DNA of 64,000 bases from Dyadobacter sp. CY347 (lineage in GTDB: Bacteria; Bacteroidota; Bacteroidia; Cytophagales; Spirosomataceae): positions 62,001 through 126,000 of the forward strand of contig NZ_JAKFFT010000006.1 of assembly GCF_021502655.1 (NCBI RefSeq), read 5' to 3'. How positions within the stretch are numbered: the stretch's first letter is position 1; every line of letters begins with the position of its first letter. The notes below the pieces were generated by a model that did no database searches, had not been told where the DNA came from, and saw nothing but the letters and a program-made list of their open reading frames with translations. Shown here one piece after another: positions 36,077 through 45,597 of this stretch. Position numbers and translations under genes: made by a program.

Positions 36077-38377
36077 ATGAAATTTGCAAGGCTCAAAAAA
36101 GCACTTCTAATCCTAGCAGGCGTTTTTTTGCTGTTTATCATTCTAGACTTTGTCTTCCCTTTTCAACCCAAAATCTCCTACGCCACGCAGGTTACTGACC
36201 AAAAAGGCAACTTGATCTATGCTTTTCTCAATAAAGAAGACAAATGGCGCTTGTATGCCAGCATTTCAGAAATTACGCCGTTGCTGCGTAAGACATTGAT
36301 TTATAAGGAAGATCAATACTTCTATGTGCATCCGGGGGTGAATCCGTTTGCCATTGTGCGTGCCGGTTTTCGCAATGTATATACTGGCCGAAGAACTTCG
36401 GGTGCTTCAACAATTACCATGCAAGTGGTTCGGCTTATCGAACCAAGGAAGAGGACTTACTTGAACAAAATCCTTGAAATCCACCGCGCATTCCAGCTCG
36501 AACTGCATTATTCCAAAGCCGAAATCCTGCAAATGTATCTCAATCTGGTGCCTTATGGCGGGAACATTGAAGGGATTAAGGCGGCTTCATTATTGTATTT
36601 TGGAAAACCGCCTCAGCTGCTCAGCTTATCAGAAATCACCGCATTAACCATAGTTCCCAATCGCCCGTCGAGCTTGCGGCCGGGCACACGTAATGACGCA
36701 TTGGTAGCAGCGAGAAATCAATGGCTGCGCCGGTTTGAAGAAGAAGGGCTTTTTGAGAAAAACATTATTCAGGATGCATTGAACGAGCCGCTTGTTGTGA
36801 AGCGTTTGCAAGCGCCTAAGCTGGCGCCGCATTTGGCATTAAGGCTAAAAAAGGAAAACCCGGACGAGCCGGTTATTCATAGTAAGCTTAAAATGCAGCT
36901 GCAAAGCCAGATCGAGGAGCAGGTGAAAAACTACATTAACCGGCGACAAACGATGAATATTCACAATGCATCGGTGCTGGTGGTGAATAATGAGACGATG
37001 GAAGTGGAGGCTTACATTGGTTCGGCGGATTTCAATAATCCATTTGATGGAGGACAAGTGGATGGGGTTAGAGCGGTTCGTTCGCCTGGGAGCACTTTGA
37101 AGCCATTGCTTTATGGGGCGGCATTTGACCAGGGATTAATTACACCGAAAAACATTGTCAATGACGTTCCGAGCAATTTCAGCGGCTATGAGCCGGAGAA
37201 TTTTGATCAGCATTTTAACGGACCGGTTACTGCTGAATTTGCATTGTCCAATTCGCTGAACATTCCGGCGGTTAAGATTTTGAAGGAAGTAAGCACGCCG
37301 GTTTTGATTGCAAAACTTCGGAAAGCAGGTTTTAAAACCATTGATAAACAAGCCAAAGACCTTGGACTTTCCATGATTCTCGGCGGATGTGGGGTTACAT
37401 TAGAAGAATTGACGCGCTTGTTTGCAGCGTTTTCGAATAATGGTGAGCTGAAAAAGTTGCGTTATACATCGGAAACGCCTTTGGACAAAAAAGGAACGCC
37501 GATCATTTCTCAGGAAGCCGCTTATTTGTTAACCAACATTTTAACCCAAATCACTCGTCCCGACTTACCGACAAACTTTGACAACACCTATCATTTGCCG
37601 AAGATCGCCTGGAAAACAGGCACTTCATACGGAAAGCGGGATGCGTGGAGCATTGGTTACAACCGCAGATATACAATAGGCGTGTGGGTGGGTAATTTTT
37701 CCGGCGAAGGGGTTCCGGAACTGAGCGGTGCGAACACAGCGACACCATTGCTGTTTTCGATTTTTAATGCATTGGATTACAACTCACCGAAGGGCTGGTA
37801 TGAAACGCCTGCCAATGTTTCGTTACGAAAAGTTTGTGCGGCGAGCGGCGACATCCCGTCTGATTTTTGCACACATCAAATTCTGGATCAATACATTATG
37901 GGCGTTTCGGCTTACAGGAAATGTCAGCATTTAAGGTGGGTTTTCACAGATAAGCCTGGGAAGATTTCTTACTGCACTTACTGTCTTCCTGAAAATGGAT
38001 ATGAAAAACGGGCTTATGCGAATCAGGCGCCAGAATTAATTGCCTATAATGAGATGCAAAAGATTCCTTATCAAAAAATTCCCCCGCATAACCCTGATTG
38101 TGAACGCGTTTTCCATGAAGGCCCGCCGCTGATCGTGAGTCCGAATGATGGAAGCGAATATTATTTACGGCCCGACGAGCCACAGCAGATCCAGCTAGCC
38201 TGTCAGACGTCCAATGACGTGCAGGAAGTTTTTTGGTATATTAATGATAAACTGAATAAAAAATCTGCCTCGCATGAAAGCGTTTTTGTGAGCCTTCCGC
38301 TGGGCAGAGTCAAGATTTCGTGCAGCGACGATAAGGGTCGCAACTCAAATATCTGGGTTACTGTAAAGAAGATGTAA
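36077..38377 (+). CDS. pbpC: Penicillin-binding protein 1C
   Basis: The ATG at 36077 gives a 766-residue protein starting with a positively charged membrane anchor (MKFARLKKALLILAGVFLLF). A TTG at 36041 would add 12 polar residues and is less likely. The GT51 transglycosylase domain has KEDQYFYVHPGVNPFAI and RTSGASTITMQ. The transpeptidase domain has SPGSTLKP (SxxK), SNSLNIPA (SxN) and WKTGTSYG (KTG). A BiPBP-type C-terminal beta domain follows (about residues 695-766). It polymerises and crosslinks peptidoglycan. The alpha-2-macroglobulin gene that accompanies pbpC in E. coli is absent here. Confidence 0.95.
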   Translation: MKFARLKKALLILAGVFLLFIILDFVFPFQPKISYATQVTDQKGNLIYAFLNKEDKWRLYASISEITPLLRKTLIYKEDQYFYVHPGVNPFAIVRAGFRNVYTGRRTSGASTITMQVVRLIEPRKRTYLNKILEIHRAFQLELHYSKAEILQMYLNLVPYGGNIEGIKAASLLYFGKPPQLLSLSEITALTIVPNRPSSLRPGTRNDALVAARNQWLRRFEEEGLFEKNIIQDALNEPLVVKRLQAPKLAPHLALRLKKENPDEPVIHSKLKMQLQSQIEEQVKNYINRRQTMNIHNASVLVVNNETMEVEAYIGSADFNNPFDGGQVDGVRAVRSPGSTLKPLLYGAAFDQGLITPKNIVNDVPSNFSGYEPENFDQHFNGPVTAEFALSNSLNIPAVKILKEVSTPVLIAKLRKAGFKTIDKQAKDLGLSMILGGCGVTLEELTRLFAAFSNNGELKKLRYTSETPLDKKGTPIISQEAAYLLTNILTQITRPDLPTNFDNTYHLPKIAWKTGTSYGKRDAWSIGYNRRYTIGVWVGNFSGEGVPELSGANTATPLLFSIFNALDYNSPKGWYETPANVSLRKVCAASGDIPSDFCTHQILDQYIMGVSAYRKCQHLRWVFTDKPGKISYCTYCLPENGYEKRAYANQAPELIAYNEMQKIPYQKIPPHNPDCERVFHEGPPLIVSPNDGSEYYLRPDEPQQIQLACQTSNDVQEVFWYINDKLNKKSASHESVFVSLPLGRVKISCSDDKGRNSNIWVTVKKM

Positions 38378-38379
38378 TG

Positions 38380-39378
38380 TTAAAGCGCTTGACCTTCGGC
38401 TTCCTGATATACAACCTGGATCAATGTCTGTCCAACAGCCTTTAATGTCTTAGGATCAATATGTTCCATGGTGTCGTCATTTGTGTGCCATTGATCGAAG
38501 AACGTTTTTGAAGCATTGTTGGCACGCGTGTGAATGATATCGATCATCGGAATCTTAGCGATTTTGTTCACCGGAAGATGGTCGTCTGTAATGGCACCGC
38601 CTCTTTCGTTGATAAAAATATTGTTGTATCCAAGTCTGCTCGCCGTATTCCAAACAGAATTCACAACACTTTCAGCCATCTGGACAGAATACCCTTCTTT
38701 GAAGAAAGTTGCTCCTTTTGCACCAGCCATGTCTAACAAAATTCCGAAATATGCTGTGTAATTTGGCGTATGTTTATTCGCTGCCCAATATTGTGAACCA
38801 AGGCAGAAACCACCATACTCATCACTTGCCTTTTCAGAATTTCCCCAATCCTCAGCGTCAAAGAAAATAATGTCAACACCAATCTCCGGAGCGGGTTTTT
38901 GAGCGGATAGCACGCGAGCAACTTCCAAGAGAATGCCCACGCCGCTCGCACCATCATTTGCTGCAAGGACCGGTTTGTATTTAACCAGCGAATCCTGGTC
39001 GGAAAAAGGTCTTGAATCCCAATGTGCTGCTAAAAGAATGCGTTTTGAAGCTTTTGGATTAAAGCTGCCAATGATATTTGTGGAATTCAGGGTATTGTTG
39101 TCGTAAGTCGTCGCCTTAAATTTTTGCTCAACAACGTCCAAACCGTAACCTTTAAGCGTTGCGGCTAAATAAGCTGCACAAGCATCGTGCTGTTTCGTAT
39201 TTGGAACCCTAGGGCCAAAATCAACTTGCTTTTGCACAAACTTATAAGCCGAATCCTCGCTGAATGCAGGGCTTTTCACCAACGCAGGCGCTTGCTCGGC
39301 GGCTTGTTCGGAACTGTCTTTGGTTTTGCAGCCGTAAGCCAGCACACAGACAAACAATAATATAGATAACTTTTTCAT
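38380..39378 (-). CDS. M28-type glutaminyl-peptide cyclotransferase lipoprotein
   Basis: The ATG at 39378 gives a 332-residue protein with a lipoprotein signal (MKKLSILLFVCVLAYGC). The upstream start at 39399 would overlap cysS and delay the signal. The zinc aminopeptidase fold shows AAHWDSRPFSDQD, AANDGASGVGILLEVARVL, IIFFDAEDWG, CLGSQYWA and DQWHTNDDT. This order, including the CLGSQYW stretch, matches the periplasmic type II glutaminyl cyclase of Porphyromonas as I recall it, rather than a general M28 peptidase. Such enzymes convert N-terminal Gln to pyroglutamate on exported proteins. It follows cysS by 2 bp. Confidence 0.85.
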   Translation of the reverse strand: MKKLSILLFVCVLAYGCKTKDSSEQAAEQAPALVKSPAFSEDSAYKFVQKQVDFGPRVPNTKQHDACAAYLAATLKGYGLDVVEQKFKATTYDNNTLNSTNIIGSFNPKASKRILLAAHWDSRPFSDQDSLVKYKPVLAANDGASGVGILLEVARVLSAQKPAPEIGVDIIFFDAEDWGNSEKASDEYGGFCLGSQYWAANKHTPNYTAYFGILLDMAGAKGATFFKEGYSVQMAESVVNSVWNTASRLGYNNIFINERGGAITDDHLPVNKIAKIPMIDIIHTRANNASKTFFDQWHTNDDTMEHIDPKTLKAVGQTLIQVVYQEAEGQAL

Positions 39379-39380
39379 AA

Positions 39381-40883
39381 TCACTCTTCGTAAGCCCAAT
39401 CGATCCGCACTTTTGTGTCGCGGATTACCAGTCCCTGATTTTTGAAGTAAGAACGGATTTCGTCTACTTTTTCGTAGTTCATTGATAATTTATATTCCTT
39501 ATACAATTTCAGCATGCCGTCGAGGATGGCATAACCCTCGCTCAACTCTTCTTTCAGACCTAAAACGTCCTCGAAAAATGCGATGAAATTGTGTTTCAAA
39601 GCATTAAATGTTTCCTCCCCAAGCGCCGCCGATTTCAGCTGGCCCATGTTGAGCATATTAATGTATTTGAGCAAATTAAAAAGGTTGGCGAATGCAACCG
39701 ACGTGTTCAGGTCATCATTCATTGCGCCATAGAATCCGTCAATCGATTTTTCTATTTCAATTTTCTTGATCTCATCAATGCTTACGCCTTCTTCTGGCAC
39801 ATAGGAAAGCAATTTTGCATTTCTCAGGCCATTTGCCAGCTTTTTGTAACCCTTATGCGCAGCCTTTAATGCGTCATTTGAGAAATCAAGCGTGCTGCGA
39901 TATTGGCTTTGGAGCATAAAAAAGCGCACTGTCATCGGGCTGTAAGCCTGTTCCAGCAAATCATGATTTCCGGAAAATAGCTCAGCGGGCAAAAACGAGT
40001 TATTGAGCGATTTGGACATTTTCTGTCCGTTTACCGTCAGCATATTCGTATGCATCCAGTAACGCACCGGCTCCTCATTTGTTAAGGATTTTCCTTGCGC
40101 AATCTCGCATTCGTGGTGCGGGAATTTTAAATCCATTCCGCCGCCGTGAATGTCAAATTGTTTTCCTAAATATTTGGCACTCATGCACGTACATTCCAAA
40201 TGCCATCCCGGAAAGCCCATTCCCCAAGGAGAATCCCATTGCATGATGTGCTCAGGGCTGGCCCTTTTCCATAACGCGAAATCGAGCGGATTGCGCTTTT
40301 CAGACTGTCCGTCCAACTCGCGGGTTTCATTCAACAGATCTTCGATGATCCGGCCAGAAAGCTTGCCATATTCATTGCCGTCCGCCTGATATTTATTGAT
40401 ATCAAAATACACAGAGCCGTTCGATTCGTAAGCAGCGCCTTTTTCTATCAAAGTCTTCACTGCTTCAATCTGCTCAATTAAATGTCCCGTTGCAGTCGGT
40501 TCAATACTGGGTGGAATCAGGTTGAATGTTGCTGAAACGTCGTGAAAGTCATTGGTATAGCGCTGTACGATCTCCATCGGTTCAAGCTTTTGCAGCTTCG
40601 CCATTTTGCCAATTTTATCTTCACCGACTTCGCCATCGCCCACCAGATGACCTACATCCGTAATGTTCCGCACATAGCGGACTTTATAGCCAATGTGCGT
40701 TAGATATCTGTAAAGAATATCGAAAGACAAAAACGTACGAATGTTTCCTAAGTGAACATTATTATAAACCGTTGGACCGCAGACATACATGCCGACATAA
40801 GGAGGAGCAATAGGAACAAACACATCCTTTTTACGGGTCAGTGTATTGAATATTTTAAGCGGCTGGAAAGTTTGCGCGGTCAT
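39381..40883 (-). CDS. cysS: Cysteinyl-tRNA synthetase
   Basis: This 500-residue class I synthetase charges tRNA-Cys. The zinc/cysteine site begins with CGPTVYNNVHLGNIRTF (HIGH-type motif HLGN) and continues with GWHLECTCMSAKYLG and HHECEIAQ. The KMSKS motif is in GQKMSKSLNN. Length and domain order are normal. It lies 20 bp after the DUF5618-like gene and 2 bp before the glutaminyl cyclase, so the three are probably one transcript. Confidence 0.98.
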   Translation of the reverse strand: MTAQTFQPLKIFNTLTRKKDVFVPIAPPYVGMYVCGPTVYNNVHLGNIRTFLSFDILYRYLTHIGYKVRYVRNITDVGHLVGDGEVGEDKIGKMAKLQKLEPMEIVQRYTNDFHDVSATFNLIPPSIEPTATGHLIEQIEAVKTLIEKGAAYESNGSVYFDINKYQADGNEYGKLSGRIIEDLLNETRELDGQSEKRNPLDFALWKRASPEHIMQWDSPWGMGFPGWHLECTCMSAKYLGKQFDIHGGGMDLKFPHHECEIAQGKSLTNEEPVRYWMHTNMLTVNGQKMSKSLNNSFLPAELFSGNHDLLEQAYSPMTVRFFMLQSQYRSTLDFSNDALKAAHKGYKKLANGLRNAKLLSYVPEEGVSIDEIKKIEIEKSIDGFYGAMNDDLNTSVAFANLFNLLKYINMLNMGQLKSAALGEETFNALKHNFIAFFEDVLGLKEELSEGYAILDGMLKLYKEYKLSMNYEKVDEIRSYFKNQGLVIRDTKVRIDWAYEE

Positions 40884-40903
40884 CTATGTTTTTACTTTTT
40901 GAT

Positions 40904-41296
40904 CTAATATTTGGAGGACGGTTTTTGTAGTCTCATTTCGACCCATCCGATAATTTGCTCTGCTCTGTCAAAGCCTATCTCTGCTAGTTCTGCACTCTTG
41001 GCGCCATCATAGCCCATTGCGAGATGTAGAATTTCATATGCCAAAGCAAAGTTGGAGGTGACTTTTTTGTCCATACTGCTTAATTCCTTTTGATACCATT
41101 CAACACTCTTTCTAGATTTCTTCTTTTTCTCTCCAAGTAATTCGTTCAGTGCTAATAATATTCCTGTGTAAGCAGTATGCCCCGCGATCTTTACATATTT
41201 TACATCACGATACAACCCATCTTGCTTCTTAGCATTGTTGCTCAAAAAATCCTTTGCATTGTCAATGTGCCTTCTGGCTTCGCTGATCGCTTCCAT
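40904..41296 (-). CDS. Small alpha-helical protein, DUF5618-like
   Basis: This is a 130-residue, almost entirely helical protein (ARRHIDNAKDFLSNNAKK, KYVKIAGHTAYTGILLALNE, FALAYEILHLAMGYDG). I recall this pattern from the DUF5618 family, possibly HEPN-like in shape. It is cytoplasmic, with no catalytic motif that I can recognise. It is the first gene of the cysS unit. Base composition appears lower in G+C than its neighbours, which may reflect its helical, Lys-rich content or a history of transfer. Confidence 0.75.
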   Translation of the reverse strand: MEAISEARRHIDNAKDFLSNNAKKQDGLYRDVKYVKIAGHTAYTGILLALNELLGEKKKKSRKSVEWYQKELSSMDKKVTSNFALAYEILHLAMGYDGAKSAELAEIGFDRAEQIIGWVEMRLQKPSSKY

Positions 41297-41330
41297 AGTA
41301 ATGTGTTAGTGGTGAAAGTGGTAAATTTTA

Positions 41331-41338
41331 CAAAAATA
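41331..41338 (-). promoter_or_regulatory. Candidate -7 element upstream of the DUF5618-cysS unit
   Basis: TATTTTTG read on the minus strand, 34 bp before the start at 41296. No TTG lies at the expected distance (a TTT is there instead), so the -33 element is weak. Confidence 0.35.
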
Positions 41339-41481
41339 GCAAATAACCGATGATTGATTTAAACAGTTTGGCATAATACAATGTGACGGGGATGCTATTC
41401 GGGCGTTTTGATTATCTTCGCAGCGCTTTTATGGAGAAGGCCAAAATTGAAACTATCTTAAAATCAATACAATACTAATTT

Positions 41482-42399
41482 ATGAGTTTATTAACCGTAG
41501 GATCTGTTGCATTCGATGCACTCGAAACACCTTTTGGAAAAACAGATAAAATTATTGGCGGTGCGGCCACTTACATCACACTAGCAGCATCATATTTCAC
41601 CAAAGAAAATAATCTGGTAGCCGTTGTCGGTGGCGATTTCCCCGATGAAATGATCTCCCTATTGCAAGATCACGGCGTTAATACAGAAGGACTTGAAATC
41701 GTTCAGGACGGAAAAACCTTCTTCTGGTCAGGGAAATATCATGAGGATATGAACACGCGCGACACGCTTGTGACGGAGCTCAATGTAATGGAACATTTCG
41801 ATCCTATTATTCCGGAAACTTACCAAGGCACAACGTTCCTAATGTTGGGGAACACAGTTCCAGCAACGCAAAAGCTAATTATCGAACGCATGACATCCCG
41901 TCCAAAACTCATCATGCTGGACACGATGAACCTTTGGATGAACATTGCAATGGATGATCTGAAGGCAGTGTTGAAAATGGTGGATCTGATCACGATCAAT
42001 GATGAGGAAGCGCGCCAGCTTTCGGGAGAATACTCGTTGCGGAAGGCTGCGAAGAAAATCCTGGAAATGGGGCCGAAAACTTTGATCATTAAAAAAGGAG
42101 AACACGGCGCATTGTTGTTTCAGGACGATAGGATTTTCTTTGCACCCGCATTGCCGTTGGAAGAAGTTTTTGATCCAACCGGCGCGGGAGACACATTTGC
42201 AGGCGGATTTATCGGTTATCTGGCGAGCACGGATGACATTTCGTTTGAAAACATGAAACGTGCGATTATTTACGGATCTGCAATGGCGTCTTTCTGTGTG
42301 GAAAAATTTGGAACAGAGCGTATTGTGAACCTTACGCAGGAAGAAATTAATGCAAGAGTTCAGGATTTTGTGAATTTGTCGAGTTTCGAAATTCAATAA
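41482..42399 (+). CDS. PfkB/ribokinase-family sugar kinase
   Basis: This 305-residue ribokinase-fold kinase has an N-terminal GGAATYITLAASYF nucleoside/sugar-binding block, TINDEEARQLSGEYSL, and the C-terminal PfkB signature DPTGAGDTFAGGFIGYL with the catalytic Asp. The phosphate acceptor could be a sugar or nucleoside and cannot be assigned. It is transcribed divergently from the DUF5618-like gene. A TATCTTCG element at 41413-41420 could be part of its promoter but lacks a matching TTG. Confidence 0.92.
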   Translation: MSLLTVGSVAFDALETPFGKTDKIIGGAATYITLAASYFTKENNLVAVVGGDFPDEMISLLQDHGVNTEGLEIVQDGKTFFWSGKYHEDMNTRDTLVTELNVMEHFDPIIPETYQGTTFLMLGNTVPATQKLIIERMTSRPKLIMLDTMNLWMNIAMDDLKAVLKMVDLITINDEEARQLSGEYSLRKAAKKILEMGPKTLIIKKGEHGALLFQDDRIFFAPALPLEEVFDPTGAGDTFAGGFIGYLASTDDISFENMKRAIIYGSAMASFCVEKFGTERIVNLTQEEINARVQDFVNLSSFEIQ

Positions 42400-42481
42400 T
42401 TACCCGTTTTGAAAGTTTATAAGTCTATGAGTTAAGAAGTTTTTATTCTTACTTGTAGACTTGTTTTTTATAAAGCCCATC

Positions 42482-43285
42482 ATGCTCAGCAAAGCCACAA
42501 ATCTTCTTTTCCTGTCGTTATTCATGTCTTTGAGCGCGGTTGCGCAGCAGGTTTTGCCTGAAACCAAGCATAAGCTTGTTGTCATCGCGCACCGTGGAAG
42601 CCACATTAATGTTCCTGAAAACACCCTTGCCGCTGCCAGAGAAGCCATCAACGCCGGGGCTGATTATGTGGAGGTGGATTTGCGGACAACCAAAGACGGT
42701 CATTTGGTCGTGCTGCATGACGCAACTGTGGACAGAACCACCAACGGCGCAGGAAAAGTGAGCACAATGACGCTGGATGAGGTGAAGCATTTGCAGGTTT
42801 TCAATCGAAATAAGAAAACCAACAAAATTCCCGAATTCAAGGAATTATTGGCTGTTTGCAAAGATAAGATCAACATTTACCTCGATTTTAAAGCAGCGGA
42901 TGCCGCTGAAACCTGGAAGCAAATTCAAGCTGTGGGCATGCAAAAGCAGGTGATTGTTTACCTTAATAAAGAAAGTGATTATCAGGAATGGCAAAAAGTT
43001 GCTCCGAATGTGCCCTTAATGTCAAGTTTGCCCAAAGACATTGATACAAAAGAAAAGTTGACCGGTTTTTTGGAAAAAATGCCTTTGAAAATCGTTGATA
43101 ACCTCCCGCATCCGCATCTTTTGAGCGCGTTGAATGAAGCAGGTGTGCAGGTTTGGCTCGATGTGCAAAGTGCAACCGAAGGACCGGCTTCCTGGAAAGT
43201 GGCTTTGGAAAAGCGCGTCCAAGGTTTGCAAACCGATCAGCCAGCAGCATTAATCAAATATTTGCAGGATAATAACGTGAGATAA
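42482..43285 (+). CDS. Exported glycerophosphodiester phosphodiesterase
   Basis: The ATG at 42482 gives 267 residues with a signal peptide (LFLSLFMSLSAVA before QQVLP); a TTG at 42461 would add seven residues and is less likely. The GDPD TIM-barrel signature is complete: IAHRGSHINVPENTLAA, GADYVEVDLRTTKDGHLVVLHD and TVDRTTNGAGKV. It hydrolyses glycerophosphodiesters to glycerol-3-phosphate and an alcohol in the periplasm. Its stop adjoins the stop of the convergent glycosylase gene with no gap. Confidence 0.94.
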   Translation: MLSKATNLLFLSLFMSLSAVAQQVLPETKHKLVVIAHRGSHINVPENTLAAAREAINAGADYVEVDLRTTKDGHLVVLHDATVDRTTNGAGKVSTMTLDEVKHLQVFNRNKKTNKIPEFKELLAVCKDKINIYLDFKAADAAETWKQIQAVGMQKQVIVYLNKESDYQEWQKVAPNVPLMSSLPKDIDTKEKLTGFLEKMPLKIVDNLPHPHLLSALNEAGVQVWLDVQSATEGPASWKVALEKRVQGLQTDQPAALIKYLQDNNVR

Positions 43286-43837
43286 TCAGGCCTTTGCCGT
43301 CGCTTCAATCAGTTTCACTTTCTTAAAAATAGGGCAATCCGGCGTGTGTGCGCCAGGTAAGTAGCCTGTGCTCATGAGGAATTCATTCACGATTTCACCG
43401 CCGGTGAATTTGAATGTTTTCTTAAAAAGCTTAATCCATTCTTCTTTTGTCAAAGGATGATGCGCGTCGATCCAGCCTTTAAATGATCCGTAATCCTTTT
43501 TTAATTCCAGGATTTTCTGCGCATTGACTATCGCAGCATTCACCTTCAAACGATTACGAACGATTCCTGCATCCAGCAATAGTCTTTCCCGATCCGATTC
43601 ATCATACTGAGCGATCTTCTCAATGGAAAAATTATCATAAGCTTTTCGAAAACTATCCTGCTTTCTCAACATTAATGTCCAGCTCAATCCTGCCTGATTA
43701 ATTTCAAGGATCAAACGACCGAAAAGCTCATCATCATCTGTGATCTGGAAACCATATTGGTTGTCGTGATAGTGCTTATTTAGTAGAAAGTCGGTCGTTT
43801 CTAAAATATTATGATTGATATAGCTGCAATAAGACAT
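43286..43837 (-). CDS. tag: DNA-3-methyladenine glycosylase I
   Basis: The Met at 43837 gives a 183-residue protein beginning MSYCSYIN, which places Cys4 as in E. coli Tag; the frame extends to 43882 but the extra 15 residues are not conserved. The zinc ligands of Tag are all present: Cys4, His in KHYHDNQYG, and the closing HTPDC pair. Substrate and core stretches are INQAGLSWTLMLRKQDSFR and DAGIVRNRLKVNAAI. It removes 3-methyladenine from alkylated DNA. Confidence 0.93.
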   Translation of the reverse strand: MSYCSYINHNILETTDFLLNKHYHDNQYGFQITDDDELFGRLILEINQAGLSWTLMLRKQDSFRKAYDNFSIEKIAQYDESDRERLLLDAGIVRNRLKVNAAIVNAQKILELKKDYGSFKGWIDAHHPLTKEEWIKLFKKTFKFTGGEIVNEFLMSTGYLPGAHTPDCPIFKKVKLIEATAKA

Positions 43838-43916
43838 GAGTTGAGATAGATTTTTTGCAAATGAAACAGCTCCTTGTGACAACCCTATGTCAGTTGGTTT
43901 TGATAAAATTAAACAA

Positions 43917-44615
43917 TTAATGTTTCATCCTGCGAACGGTCCGTTGCAGCCAGGGATAACTAATGTAAAGCGCTTTTGTGGCACCAATTCCTACGCCTGC
44001 ACCCATCAGCACATCCGCGAGCCAATGTTTATTATTTAAAATTCTTAATCCGCCAACTGCCGTCGCTGTTCCGTAACCGCCAATGCTGTACAGGACGCTA
44101 CGCTGGCCATATTCTTCGTGTAATAGGGTCGCATTGGCAAAAGCCGTGGTCGTGTGGCCGGAGGGGAAGGAATAATAATCGGATTGGTCGGGTCGTGGAT
44201 ATTTGATAACCCGCTTCAAACTTTGCGTCACACCCTGCGCTATAATGTTGGAAAGCAATGCAAGAATGACCTGATCGCCAAGTTTATGCTTACCCTTCAC
44301 GCCCGCAGAGGCCAGTCCCAGACTGACTACGCCAGGCGCATAAGGCAGAAATTCATCTGCTTTGGAGTGAAAATTGGGATATTGAGAACGTACTTTTTCA
44401 TGAAAATGCCTGCTGATCTTTCCCTGGGTGACCAAACCTGCCACTGCAAGGGAAACGGGCGGAATTACATCGCCCGCTTTGATCACCCAAAGCGTAGAGT
44501 CCTGTCGGGCAGCACCTTGCGATTCATAAGCCCTTTGGGCCGCAATGTCGGGCGAAACGAATTGAAAACAGAAAATCACGCAAATCAGCTGTGTCCTCAG
44601 ATAACGTGCCACCAT
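43917..44615 (-). CDS. PAP2-family phosphatase
   Basis: This 232-residue protein has an N-terminal hydrophobic signal (ICVIFCFQFVSPDIAA before QRAY). The three PAP2 motifs follow: KRVIKYPRP, FPSGHTTTAFA and RILNNKHWLADVL. Proteins of this type dephosphorylate lipid phosphates such as undecaprenyl pyrophosphate, phosphatidate or lipid A. Its start codon overlaps the kdsA stop by one base, so it is translationally coupled to Kdo synthesis. A role in lipopolysaccharide modification is inferred from that position only. Confidence 0.9.
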   Translation of the reverse strand: MVARYLRTQLICVIFCFQFVSPDIAAQRAYESQGAARQDSTLWVIKAGDVIPPVSLAVAGLVTQGKISRHFHEKVRSQYPNFHSKADEFLPYAPGVVSLGLASAGVKGKHKLGDQVILALLSNIIAQGVTQSLKRVIKYPRPDQSDYYSFPSGHTTTAFANATLLHEEYGQRSVLYSIGGYGTATAVGGLRILNNKHWLADVLMGAGVGIGATKALYISYPWLQRTVRRMKH

Positions 44616-45427
44616 TACATCACAGCTTCGCGGACACGCACAAGTCTTTCCAAAAGCCCTTCCAATTGATCCAAAGGCAACATATTAGCCCCATCGGATT
44701 TTGCTTCCGCCGGATTGAAATGCGTTTCTATAAATAATCCATCCGCGCCGACCGCAATGGCAGCTTTTGCAATGGTCTCAATTAGTTTTGGTTTGCCGCC
44801 CGTCACACCGGAAGCCTGGTTAGGTTGCTGCAACGAATGCGTGCAATCCATCACGACCGGAACTCCGAATGAGCTCATTTCCGGGAGGTTACGATAATCA
44901 ACGATCAGATCGCCATAACCAAAGCTGTTTCCACGATCGGTCAGGATCACTTGACATTCGGGGTTAACCTCATTGATTTTTTCCACTGCGAATTTCATCG
45001 AAGCGCCGGATAAAAACTGGCCCTTTTTCACATTTACGGCTTTTCCAGTTCTTGCAGCGGCGGCCAAAAGCTCAGTTTGACGGCATAGGAAGGCGGGGAT
45101 CTGCAAAACATCCACATACTCGGCAGCAAAAGCGGCTTCATGCGATTCATGAATGTCGGTAACCACCGGGACACCAAATGTATTGCGAACTTCTTCTAGG
45201 ATCTTTAATGCTTTTTCATCGCCGATTCCGGTGAATGAATCGATCTTCGTGCGGTTGGCTTTTCGGTAAGAACCTTTGAATATATAGGGGATTTTCAGTC
45301 GTTCTGTGAGGCCAGTAATATGCTCGGCGATGCGTAATGCCATGTCCCTGCCTTCAATTGCGCAGGGGCCAGCCATTAAAAAAAATAAAGGCGATTCGGC
45401 ATTTTTTATATTCGGTATCGAAATCAT
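44615..45427 (-). CDS. kdsA: 3-deoxy-8-phosphooctulonate synthase
   Basis: This 270-residue class I aldolase-fold enzyme condenses phosphoenolpyruvate with arabinose-5-phosphate to Kdo-8-phosphate for lipopolysaccharide. It shows AGPCAIEGRDMALRIAEH, KGSYRKANRTKIDSFTGIG, PVVTDIHES, NVKKGQFLSG and the closing GLFIETHFNPAEAKSDG. The PAP2 gene overlaps its end by one base. Its upstream region is shared with the divergent acpP promoter. Confidence 0.97.
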   Translation of the reverse strand: MISIPNIKNAESPLFFLMAGPCAIEGRDMALRIAEHITGLTERLKIPYIFKGSYRKANRTKIDSFTGIGDEKALKILEEVRNTFGVPVVTDIHESHEAAFAAEYVDVLQIPAFLCRQTELLAAAARTGKAVNVKKGQFLSGASMKFAVEKINEVNPECQVILTDRGNSFGYGDLIVDYRNLPEMSSFGVPVVMDCTHSLQQPNQASGVTGGKPKLIETIAKAAIAVGADGLFIETHFNPAEAKSDGANMLPLDQLEGLLERLVRVREAVM

Positions 45428-45597
45428 ACAATACTTCGTCTGATGGTCGGTAAATGTTTTGCGAATGTACGCCTATCCTGAATGTTCTTTATAAAAATGA
45501 AGGATTTACTGGTACGCATCCGTGGTAAGCATTTGATTTTGTGCTTTTTTTATTTTCAAGACATTGAAAGCAATAAACTGTTACGACTAAAAAAATT

